Assembly: GCA_002841685.1 (NCBI GenBank)
Contig: PHAM01000017.1
Location: 1 to 31,523 of the forward strand
DNA length: 31,523 nucleotides
Origin: Elusimicrobia bacterium HGW-Elusimicrobia-2
GTDB lineage: Bacteria > CG03
Direction: 5' to 3'
Of the stretch, positions 22,056 through 30,600 are shown piece by piece (positions within the stretch are counted from its first letter, which is position 1; each line of letters starts with the position of its first letter). Under the pieces are notes generated by a model. It saw only the letters and a list, made by a program, of their open reading frames with translations. It was not told the origin of the DNA and did no database searches. A program made the translations under genes and the position numbers.

Positions 22056-23109
22056 TTGCTTTTCCTCCGCGGCGGACCTGCGGCCCCTTCATTTTACGGA
22101 ACATTTCCAGTATCTCGGGAAGACGCATAGTCGCCGCCTGCACCTTCAGCATCTCGCGGTGATCCCTGGCCGGAAAACCCGAAACAAGAACCCCGTCGGC
22201 AAGATCTTTTATCACCCCGCCCCGGGCGGCGACGGTGACGCGATTCCCTATTTTAAGATGGCCCGAAACCCCGCTCTGGGAAGCCAGCGTCGTGCAATCG
22301 CCTATAACGGTGCTGCCGGCAATTCCCGTCTGGCCGAGTATGAGACAGTGCCTGCCTATGCGCACATTGTGGGCTATGTGCACAAGATTATCTATTTTTG
22401 TGCCCTCGCCTATGACCGTCGATGAAAGAGCCGCGCGGTCCACGCACACATTCGCTCCTATCTCAACATTGTTTTCTATGACGACATTTCCGGCCTGGGG
22501 TATTTTTTTGTGTTCGCCTTCATCCTGCACATAACCGTAACCGTCGGAACCTATGACGCTGCCCGAATGGATGATAACATTGTCACCGATTATCACTTTC
22601 TCGCGGATGGTGACATTCGGATAAATGAAACAGTTCTTCCCGATTCGCGCGCCCTCTCCTATAAAAACATGAGGCATCACCGCCGTGCCAGCGCCGATCC
22701 CGGAATCTTTGCCCGCGAAAACAAAAGCGGCGATGCAGGCGCTGGCCTCAACCTCTGCGCCGGAAACGTCCGCGAGAGGGCTTATGCCTTCCGGCGGGCG
22801 CGGCGGCGGCTCTCTCAAAAGAGCTACCGTTTTCGCGAATCCGAGATAGGGATTTTTACAGACAACAGAGGGGATGGAGCTTTTCATCCCCTCGCCGGCT
22901 ATAACGGCGGATGCCCGTGTTTTTTTCAGGGCCCCGGCGTATTTGGGGTTGGATATAAAAGTGATATCTCCGGGCCCGGCGCTTTCTATATCCGAGATAT
23001 TATTTATTTCAATATCCCGCGACTGCCCGCCCGCCCCGGCGGACGAAGCGCTTTCAGAGCCGCCTTTTATTTCTCCGCCTATGCGGCGGGCTATTTCGGA
23101 TAATTTCAT
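22048..23109 (-). CDS. lpxD: UDP-3-O-(3-hydroxyacyl)glucosamine N-acyltransferase
   Basis: Third lipid A step: adds the N-linked 3-hydroxyacyl chain. 353 residues. The N-terminal uridine-binding domain includes NISDIESAGPGDITFISNPK. The long hexapeptide beta helix includes IHSGSVIGSDGYGYVQDEGE and ENNVEIGANVCVDRAAL. The catalytic His is in NLVHIAHNVRIG, followed by GQTGIAGSTVIGD and VSGFPARDHRE. The C-terminal helix (MLKVQAATMRLPEILEMFRK) closes the trimer. A short Gly/Ser-rich insertion (ESASSAGAGGQSR, residues 19-31) sits in the N-terminal domain and is unusual. It lies 13 nt after the skp gene and overlaps lpxC-fabZ by 8 nt. Confidence 0.97.
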   Translation of the reverse strand: MKLSEIARRIGGEIKGGSESASSAGAGGQSRDIEINNISDIESAGPGDITFISNPKYAGALKKTRASAVIAGEGMKSSIPSVVCKNPYLGFAKTVALLREPPPRPPEGISPLADVSGAEVEASACIAAFVFAGKDSGIGAGTAVMPHVFIGEGARIGKNCFIYPNVTIREKVIIGDNVIIHSGSVIGSDGYGYVQDEGEHKKIPQAGNVVIENNVEIGANVCVDRAALSSTVIGEGTKIDNLVHIAHNVRIGRHCLILGQTGIAGSTVIGDCTTLASQSGVSGHLKIGNRVTVAARGGVIKDLADGVLVSGFPARDHREMLKVQAATMRLPEILEMFRKMKGPQVRRGGKANG

Positions 23110-23122
23110 AACGGCTCGCCCT

Positions 23123-23737
23123 TCATTTTAATTTTTCTAAAACCGTTTCTGTCAGATCCGTGGCAGGCATGCCGTAAACAGCGTTGTTTTTATCAATGAC
23201 CAGATCGTATCCGCCCTCCTCGGCGGCCTCGGCGACCGCGTCATAGATCCTGCCCATTATCTGCGACATGTATTCGCTTTTGATATTCTTCAAACCTTCC
23301 CTGGCCTCAACCGAGAGGAGTTCTTTTTGTTCCCTGAGAGCTTTTATCTCTTCGCCCCGCGTGTCGGTTTTTACGGCCGCTGTGGATATTTCCACATCCT
23401 GCGCGGTTGAGGTGGAAACGGTAAGCTCCGAAGCTTCGGCGCTCATTGTGGAAACGCTCACCGGCTTCGCCTCCTCAAGGGCCATGCTGGTCTCAAGCTG
23501 GCGTATTTTAGCGTCCATGGCGGTAATGTCCGAAAGATATTTTTCCCTGCGGATGTCCAGTTCTTTTTCCGCCAGTTCTTTCATGCGGAAACGGGAATAA
23601 ATGCCCTCTATGTCAACGAAAGCCACTTTCTGCGTGGATATCATCTCCGCGCGGACGAGCCCTGAGCACAAAAAGCACAAACAGATGAATTTCAGCGCGG
23701 TCAAAGCGATTGCCCCCTTTTTTCCGGATTTTACCAA
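23123..23737 (-). CDS. Periplasmic OmpH/Skp-family chaperone
   Basis: Skp holds unfolded outer-membrane proteins on the way to BamA. From a TTG start at 23737 the product is 204 residues. The frame is open to a GTG at 23764, but the TTG has AGGGG seven bases upstream and gives a clean signal peptide (KSGKKGAIALTALKFICLCF, then LCSGLVRAE), whereas the GTG has no Shine-Dalgarno sequence. The mature part begins with KVAFVDIEGIYSRF, then a long charged coiled coil (KELAEKELDIRREKYLSDIT). It ends with GGYDLVIDKNNAVYG and DLTETVLEKL, as in the family. A Ser/Thr/Val-rich insert (STMSAEASELTVSTSTAQDV) interrupts the coiled coil. The start overlaps the bamA stop by 7 nt. Confidence 0.9.
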   Translation of the reverse strand: MVKSGKKGAIALTALKFICLCFLCSGLVRAEMISTQKVAFVDIEGIYSRFRMKELAEKELDIRREKYLSDITAMDAKIRQLETSMALEEAKPVSVSTMSAEASELTVSTSTAQDVEISTAAVKTDTRGEEIKALREQKELLSVEAREGLKNIKSEYMSQIMGRIYDAVAEAAEEGGYDLVIDKNNAVYGMPATDLTETVLEKLK

Positions 23738-26115
23738 AAGATATCCCCTATTGTAAAATACCACTGAGTCTGGGATTCGCCTTTCACATGATCAATGCCT
23801 TTTGCCCAGTCCAGCCGCACGGGGAAAGCGGGGATCTTGAATCTTATACCCATTCCCCATCCTCTTTTAAAATTATTTTCCGTCAGGCCGAAGGCCCAGT
23901 TCACATCTTCTCTTTTATCCCATGTACCGCCGAAATCAAAGAAAAACGCCCATTGCAGGACAGTCTGATTGTTCTCCCTGACGAGCGGAAACTTGAGTTC
24001 CAGATTATTGACATTCATGTACCTTCCGCCCTCGGAAGGGCCTATCTGGCCCCTGTAATCATAACCTCTTATGGATTCGCCGCCGCCGGTGTAAAAACGC
24101 TCGTAAACCGGCACGTCGGGGGTTGCCCCGTAACCTGTGACAACGCCCGCCTCAAAATTTGTCACCAAAACCAGCCTCCAGACAATCGGGAAAAAATACG
24201 ATATCTGAAGGCGTTCCCTGTGAAAGAAATTCTGTCCGCCGAAAATACCCAGAGCCGTTTGCTCGGAAAGTTTATAAATGGACCCCGTCGTGGGATCCCA
24301 GAAATAATCCCTTGTGTCACGCGTGAGAGAAGTCCGCACGCTGGATGTGATGCCCCTGCGGTCGGCCAGCGCTCTCTGTTCAAGCATATATGCGTTGTCC
24401 GTAGCATAAAGCCGCAAAGCCTCATAAGCGTATGTCACATTCGCGTTGTACACCTTCATAAAGCGTTTGCCAAAACCTATGCTGCCGCCTCTTTTGTGTT
24501 CGTGATATTTATCAGTGACGGTTGAGGAACTCACATATTCCTGCACCCTGTCTATGTCATAAACAGAGGCGTTGAAAGAAAGATCCCTGCCGAAGAAATA
24601 GGGCTCCGTGAAAGAAAGATTATAATTTTTCCGGCGAGCGCCGAACTCCCACATGAGAGAGAGCTTCTGCCCCATACCTCTAAAATTGGTTTCCGATATC
24701 TGCATCGTGCCCACGAGCCGGTCCACGGAGGAATATCCCGCACCGACGGAGAGCATCCCCGTCTGCTGCTCCTGCACCTGAAAGGTCAGATCCATCTTAT
24801 CCCTTATGTGGGTGTCCGTGGGGATGATCTGCACATCCGAGAAAAAGCCGAGATTAAAGATACGCCGCTGAGACTCCCGCACCTCGGTTAATTTGAAAGG
24901 ATCGCCTTCTTTGACATGTATTTCCCTTTTGATGACAAACTCCTTTGTGCGGCGCGAGCCTTCTATATAAATGTTGTTGATGCTGATCTGCTCTCCCTCG
25001 TGGACACTATAAAGAATATTAACATTGCCGCCTTCATAGCTGTATTCGGGGCTGATCAAAAGCTTCAGATAACCGTCATCCGCGTACAAACCGTTCACGG
25101 AGGAAATTAAAATCTCCTCATTTTTGCGGGAATACACCTTGCCCTTTTTGAGTTTGGCCTGCTGTATGAGCGGCGTGAATGCTGAGCTGTCTTTGACGAC
25201 AGAGCCTTCAAATCTCACATCGCCAAGATTATATCTGCCACCCTCATAAACAAAAAGAGTCAGAGTCACGGAATCGCCGGCGGGGGAATAGCTGATATAA
25301 GGTTTTGATATCTCAAAACGGGCGTAACCGCGGTCCTTATAGAATTCCACTATTTTGGCGGTATCAGCATCCAGCTTTTCGGGGTTGAATATCTTTTTCT
25401 TTTTTAATTCCATCAGGGATTTTATTTTTTTCACCTTAAAGGACTTCACACCCGGCAGATTGATATCGCTGATGAGTATTTTCTGCCCCTCTTCTATGTA
25501 AAATGTCACGATGGATTTGCCTTTTTTGTCGGGTTCGTCTATGAAATGGCTCACCGTCACTTTTGAAAAGCCCTCTTCTCTGTAAAGGTCCTGTATCGCG
25601 CGGATCTCGTTCATCACATCGCTGACCGAAAAATAATCGCCGCCGGATAGCGTGATCTTTTCAAGCATCATTCCCGATGACACTTCCTTGTGGCCCACAA
25701 ATTTGAATTTTTTGAGCCGGGGTTTCTCTTTCACCTGGAAACTTATCACCGTGCCCGCGGCGCCGGTGCTGATCTCCACCGACACATCCTCGAATTTTTT
25801 CATGTCATATATGCGTTTAATGTCGCCGCGCAGCACTTCTTCCGAAAAAATGTCCCCGGCACGGACGGATATCTCTTTGGTGATCTTTTTGGTTTTAACC
25901 GTTTCATTGCCCGATATCTCGACACGCTCGATAAAATCTTCGGATAGAGCGGTGAGATAACCCGCGAAAACGCACAAGGCCGCCGCGGCAAAAAGAGAAA
26001 AATGGGACGTCCTTAATATTATGCGTGGGAAATGTATATGAAAAAATATAGGACGTCCCATTTTTTTCATTTTTTTCGCCGGTATTTTTAAATCCCTCTC
26101 GTTTTCGTATTTCAT
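23731..26115 (-). CDS. bamA: Outer-membrane assembly factor BamA
   Basis: Central subunit of the BAM complex. 794 residues. Five POTRA domains occupy about residues 60-440, beginning IERVEISGNETVKTKKITKE, then RLKKFKFVGH, KILISDINLPGVKSF, RYNLGDVRFEGSV and ISINNIYIEGSRRTKEF. The 16-strand barrel follows (LSVGAGYSSVDRLVGTMQIS), with the loop-6 motif SIRGYDYRGQIG and a terminal aromatic residue (GDIFW). The signal peptide is odd: basic residues KIPAKKMKK are separated from the hydrophobic core FSLFAAAALCVFAGYLTAL by about 21 residues encoded by the inverted-repeat unit at 25999-26066. No Shine-Dalgarno sequence precedes ATG 26115. A -10-like TACAAT lies 8 nt upstream, so the mRNA may be nearly leaderless. 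skp and lpxD follow, the usual order. Confidence 0.95.
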   Translation of the reverse strand: MKYENERDLKIPAKKMKKMGRPIFFHIHFPRIILRTSHFSLFAAAALCVFAGYLTALSEDFIERVEISGNETVKTKKITKEISVRAGDIFSEEVLRGDIKRIYDMKKFEDVSVEISTGAAGTVISFQVKEKPRLKKFKFVGHKEVSSGMMLEKITLSGGDYFSVSDVMNEIRAIQDLYREEGFSKVTVSHFIDEPDKKGKSIVTFYIEEGQKILISDINLPGVKSFKVKKIKSLMELKKKKIFNPEKLDADTAKIVEFYKDRGYARFEISKPYISYSPAGDSVTLTLFVYEGGRYNLGDVRFEGSVVKDSSAFTPLIQQAKLKKGKVYSRKNEEILISSVNGLYADDGYLKLLISPEYSYEGGNVNILYSVHEGEQISINNIYIEGSRRTKEFVIKREIHVKEGDPFKLTEVRESQRRIFNLGFFSDVQIIPTDTHIRDKMDLTFQVQEQQTGMLSVGAGYSSVDRLVGTMQISETNFRGMGQKLSLMWEFGARRKNYNLSFTEPYFFGRDLSFNASVYDIDRVQEYVSSSTVTDKYHEHKRGGSIGFGKRFMKVYNANVTYAYEALRLYATDNAYMLEQRALADRRGITSSVRTSLTRDTRDYFWDPTTGSIYKLSEQTALGIFGGQNFFHRERLQISYFFPIVWRLVLVTNFEAGVVTGYGATPDVPVYERFYTGGGESIRGYDYRGQIGPSEGGRYMNVNNLELKFPLVRENNQTVLQWAFFFDFGGTWDKREDVNWAFGLTENNFKRGWGMGIRFKIPAFPVRLDWAKGIDHVKGESQTQWYFTIGDIFW
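25999..26066. repeat. 68-bp inverted-repeat (REP/MITE-like) unit in the bamA signal-peptide region
   Basis: Perfect 16-bp inverted repeat AAAAATGGGACGTCCT (25999-26014) and AGGACGTCCCATTTTT (26051-26066) around a 36-bp spacer. Each arm itself contains the 10-bp palindrome GGGACGTCCC, or GGACGTCC plus flanks. On the minus strand the unit is read in frame as MGRPIFFHIHFPRIILRTSH within bamA. Confidence 0.8.
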
Positions 26116-26123
26116 AAGTTGTT

Positions 26124-26150
26124 ATTGTAGCATATAGTCGGCATTAACAA
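26124..26150 (-). promoter_or_regulatory. Candidate promoter of the bamA-lpx operon
   Basis: On the minus strand TTGTTA and TACAAT are separated by 15 nt. The -10 matches consensus 5/6; spacing is short. Transcription would begin at about 26117, only a few bases before ATG 26115. It lies in the 117-nt gap after the PorV-CsgG gene. Confidence 0.4.
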
Positions 26151-26232
26151 AATATGACCACATGTTATGAGCTGGGGATGTTCATTGACTTATTTTCTCA
26201 AAACCGCTGGAATAACTACCGGCGGAGTGCCG

Positions 26233-27669
26233 TTATTTGTTTTCAGCCGCCGCAGCAAGACGACGCACAAGCCTCAGAACCGTGTCCTCAAGTTCCGCGG
26301 GGTCATAGCATGAGTCTTTATCGGAGTATTCAATCTCGCTGCTTTCAACGTCAATAACGGAAATTGTTATGATATACCTGTTGACCAGTTTTCCTACTTT
26401 GCCCGTCACTATCTTATGCACGTTCAGCAGTTTACCCATCTGCACGGCGCATTCGGCCGTTGTGCAGCCGGTCTGCTGAAAGCCCTGCTCGGCAAGAAGC
26501 TGGTCCATGTTGCTGCGGTCAAGCACCTTAAAGACTTTGTACTTTGTCAGGTCACCGCGATAGAATTCAGAAACAAACGAGGCTTCCGACGATGAAATCG
26601 GCGGCTGCGGCGCAAAATCAGAAACGGCTATGTTTATTTTTCCGCCGTCTTTGGATTTTATTTTCTGCGCGGTCTCGGAGGGGGCATATTGTTTTTCTTT
26701 CGACTTAAACATAATATCGTAAGAAAGTGAGAATCTCATAATGTCACTAAACGCGCTCATGGGGGTATAGCTGGAATCAAATTTAAATTTTCCTAATTTC
26801 ATTCCAAAACCTACGCTCACCGCTTTGATTTCATAGCCGGTCTGATAACCCAGCCGCAGCGCCAAATCTCTCCACACAAATTCGTTGCCGAAATTTATGC
26901 GAGTTTCATTATCGTTCTGTTTCAAATCAAGAAAAGTCTGCGCGTTTAATTTTTCTTTTTCCATCCAGCGCCAGAATAAGCCCATGCCTACCGTCATGGG
27001 GATAGGATCCGACTCGCTTATATAAGTCATTTCTCCGCCTATGTTTCTGACGGCCAAGCCGAAAGAACGCCTCTGATTTTTGGAACGAAGCATTAGGCCT
27101 AAATCGCCGCACACCGTCGTTGCTTTGTACTCGTCCGCGAGTGTGGATTGAAGAGATTTTAAGGCTAACCCTATATCAAACTTCCAGAGTTTCCGCCCGT
27201 AAGCCGCCTGTAGCAGCAGGTCTTTCTGTGAAGACACCGTCTTTGTATTAATAACCTGCCCTGTGGAAGGGTCAAGCGTTATAACTTCCATACTTCCCGC
27301 GTCATACTGGATAACATTCAGAGCAAGCGCTCCGCCGTTCTTAAAAGGTTTCGCAAAACCCATTGTCATAAAGTTTGTTCCATCATATCCCGTCATCGCT
27401 CCGGCTTCCAGCGCGAATAATTTCTGATAATTAAGGCCAGCGGGATTCCAGAATGAACCTGCTGCTCCCTCGGCAAAAGCCGTGTAGGCCTCGCCAAGAC
27501 TCGCCGCTTTTACCGACGCCGGTTCTTCAAGTGTGATACCGCCCGCGTCACCGGGCGTGGCGGAAACGGGGCAGGAAAAATAATTAAGCGTTAAAAAAAC
27601 AAACGCGGAACTTAAGCATATTTTCAAGGCATTTTTTAATCTTCTATTTTCCCTTAATAACACGCTCAT
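26233..27669 (-). CDS. PorV-like outer-membrane barrel fused to CsgG-like domain
   Basis: 478 residues with an N-terminal signal peptide (ALKICLSSAFVFLTLNYFSC). Residues from about 40 to 330 resemble PorV/PorQ (UPF0164) barrels: ASVKAASLGEAYTAFAEGAA, then GSFWNPAGLNYQ and repeated amphipathic strands (FMTMGFAKPFKNGGALALNV, RINFGNEFVWRDLALRLGYQ). From about residue 340 comes a CsgG/DUF2380-type periplasmic domain: INIAVSDFAPQPPIS, KVFKVLDRSNMDQLLAEQGF, TGCTTAECAVQMGKLLNV and HKIVTGKVGKL, with two Cys in the GCTTAEC segment. PorV carries type-9-secreted proteins in Bacteroidota; whether this one does is unknown. Its ATG overlaps the stop of the giant FN3 gene by 4 nt, so the two are co-translated. 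Confidence 0.82.
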   Translation of the reverse strand: MSVLLRENRRLKNALKICLSSAFVFLTLNYFSCPVSATPGDAGGITLEEPASVKAASLGEAYTAFAEGAAGSFWNPAGLNYQKLFALEAGAMTGYDGTNFMTMGFAKPFKNGGALALNVIQYDAGSMEVITLDPSTGQVINTKTVSSQKDLLLQAAYGRKLWKFDIGLALKSLQSTLADEYKATTVCGDLGLMLRSKNQRRSFGLAVRNIGGEMTYISESDPIPMTVGMGLFWRWMEKEKLNAQTFLDLKQNDNETRINFGNEFVWRDLALRLGYQTGYEIKAVSVGFGMKLGKFKFDSSYTPMSAFSDIMRFSLSYDIMFKSKEKQYAPSETAQKIKSKDGGKINIAVSDFAPQPPISSSEASFVSEFYRGDLTKYKVFKVLDRSNMDQLLAEQGFQQTGCTTAECAVQMGKLLNVHKIVTGKVGKLVNRYIITISVIDVESSEIEYSDKDSCYDPAELEDTVLRLVRRLAAAAENK

Positions 27670-30600
27670 TTTACCACCACTATTTTATGCACTTCCTCAA
27701 CACCGCCGGCTTTTACATGCAGAAGATAAACGCCGCTGGCGACGGTGTTTCCGCCGGAATTTTTTCCGTACCAGTATTTTACATTTGTTGAATCCTGACC
27801 CTCAAAAATCGTTTTTACAAGCCTGCCCTGCAAATCATAAAGCTTTACCGAAACAGACCCCTGCGACGGCATTTCATATCTTATTATGGCGGGATTTGCC
27901 GCTGACGGAGTTTTGATTATATTGTTGTAAATTTTTGTTTTGACTTCGCTGACCGCGGTCTTAACGGCAATTTCGGGTGTAATAAATAAGGGGGAACGGT
28001 TTTCTCCGTCATCTTCAAGCTGTATCCCGATTTTTATACTTGTCGCCGCTGGAAAATATTCGCTGAAATTTGACGCTATCTCCACCAAACCGCTTATCGC
28101 GCCTGAAGTTGAAACGGAAAGGCCGTTTGTAAAATACGGTGACGAATTCGGCGCATCGCTTGCGATTGTTGCGAGAGGCCTGTTGGCCTGGTCGTATACC
28201 GTCACTATAACCTTAGTAAAACTTTCACTTGAAGCGTCTGTCGCATAACCGCTTATATATATACTTCCTCCGAGGTACACTGTATTTGCGGGCGGGTCAA
28301 TAACCGGCGGCTGAGGGGGTATTACATCCTGCTGTGTCGTCACATTAACCGACGCCGTGGCGGCGCTGTTAATTACGTCATCGCCGTTATAAGACTGCAC
28401 AACATACGAATATTGAGTGTTCTGCTCAAGGCCTCCGTCGCTGTAGGAGGTCGTACTCACAACGATTACCGCATCTTCGGTTACCCCCCTGTTTCTGGTT
28501 ATCTTATAAGCCGCGGCGCCGTCGCCGGGCGCTGTCCAACTGATGTTTAGCGTGTGGTCGGTAACAATCAAAGCCGTCAGCGCCGTCGGGTTTTCCGCGA
28601 TGGTGCGGCGTGTTACAACAGCCGTCGCCGTGCTCGCGCCGCCGGAGTTATAAGCGATGACATAACGGCTGTAAGCCGTGTTCGGCGAAAGGCTGCCTTC
28701 ATCATATGGGACTTCACCGGAAGCAAGGGTTGCTCCTATCTGGGTGCCGGACCCGTTAAACAGTTTATATGAAACACCGGAAACGCTGTCCCCCCACACC
28801 CACCTTATTGTATTTATACTTTGAGCCGTTCCGGAAAAATTTTGTGGAATTGCGGGAACGGCAATATCGCTTTTGGCCATTGTCGCCGGATAATTATCCG
28901 ATTCCATATGATTACCCGCTTCATCATAAGTTTTTATCGCAAACATATGTATCGTATATTCAGTAAGGCCGCTCACAATCATTGTTTGCAAAGAACCAGG
29001 GGCGGAAGGCGCGGGCGGGTTCGGCACAAGTATCCCCGCGTCAAAATCCCAATCCCCTGTATCAATCAAATATCGTACTTCATAACTCGCCGCAGGGCCG
29101 CCGCTTATACCGTCGTCGCCGGGGGCTATCCATGAAAGTTTTATTTCCCCTGCATTAATTCCTATCTCAGCGTTAAGCGTAGTAATTTTTGCGGGCGGCG
29201 TATTGTCGTATATGCCCCCCGTGCAGGCTGATGCTTCAAGGGATATTTCCGACCAGTTCAAATGTGCGTCTGCCGTCCATATCCTGAAATAATAGGTGCT
29301 CCCGTAAAGCAGCCCTGTCACACTAAACGCGCGTGGAGATATTGCCGCCACGGAAGTGGATATTACCGTCTGCGCGTTTTCATATGACCATACTACAGCC
29401 AATGAATCGTCGGTATATTGAATCGCGAATTTTCCGTCATTTATATATCCCAGAGTGCCGTCGTCGCCCGGCGCCGTCCAGGTCAGATTTATCTCGTCAT
29501 CGTTTGCCGTCGCTCCCGCAGCCAAATCCGTCACCGCCGCAGGTGCTATTATATCGGCGAGAAATGTTGAAATCATAATATCGTAATCCGTACCCGCTCC
29601 GGCGCCGTTATACGCGCATACTTTATACCAGTATGTGATTTCGTTTATTAAACCGCTATCGCTAAATGCAGACGGGATATAAGCATCAGAGAAATCTTTC
29701 AGCGTCATCGTACTCGTTATAAAATTATCAGTTGAACGCAAAATACCCCACAATGTATACGCCGGATTATTGTTAGCCGACCACGCTATATTAATTGAAC
29801 TGCTTGCTCTTGAAACAACATAACTCGCCGCAGGGGCATTAGCAAGCGTAAACGCTGAAGCCGGTGCTGTTGCGCTTGTGCCTGACTCATTATACGCTTC
29901 CACATAAACCGAAGTCGATAAATTTACAGAAAGGCCCGTCTGTAACCAGTATGTCGTATCCGCGGGACGCGACGCCAGAATTTCATTATCCACCGCCCGT
30001 CGGACAAGGTAGCCGTCTTCGGGATTAGTTCCGCCGTTTGTGTCTGCCCAGCTCCAGTTTATTGAAAAACTTGATACTCCTATTCCTGAAAATGCACCGG
30101 CTGAAACTGGAGACGCGGGTTTTGTTTTAGTGGCAACAACCGTATCAAAAGAGCTCTCCATTCCCGACTCATTAAACGCCTGCACCTTATACCAGTAAGT
30201 CGTATTTCCAGCTAATTGATAAGTATCCGTGATTGAAGTGAGCGTATAATTATGTCCCGCCGATTTCAGCGTCGTTGTGCTCGTCGTAAAATTGTCCGTT
30301 GAACGGAGTACCCCCCACTTCGTATAAGCGGGATTATCGTTAGCCGACCAGTTTAACGTTACTGAAAAACTGCTTACGGAAATAACTCCGCTATCCGCGG
30401 GAGGATTTGCCAAAGTCCACACAAGCGACGAACTTGAAGTTACAACTCCACCGGCATTTACGGCCGCGGCATATGCCTGATACGATGTGTTCGGGCAAAG
30501 GCTTGTATGATTTGAACCTTCCGGCTCGTTTCCATCTAAGGTAGCGGTGGCAATTGCGAGATAAAAATTTCCGCCTGCTGATGAACAGTAAACCCTGTAG

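Noticed and set aside
23738-23764. GTG start for the Skp-like gene
   Set aside because: There is no Shine-Dalgarno sequence before it, while the downstream TTG has AGGGG at good spacing and yields a standard signal peptide.
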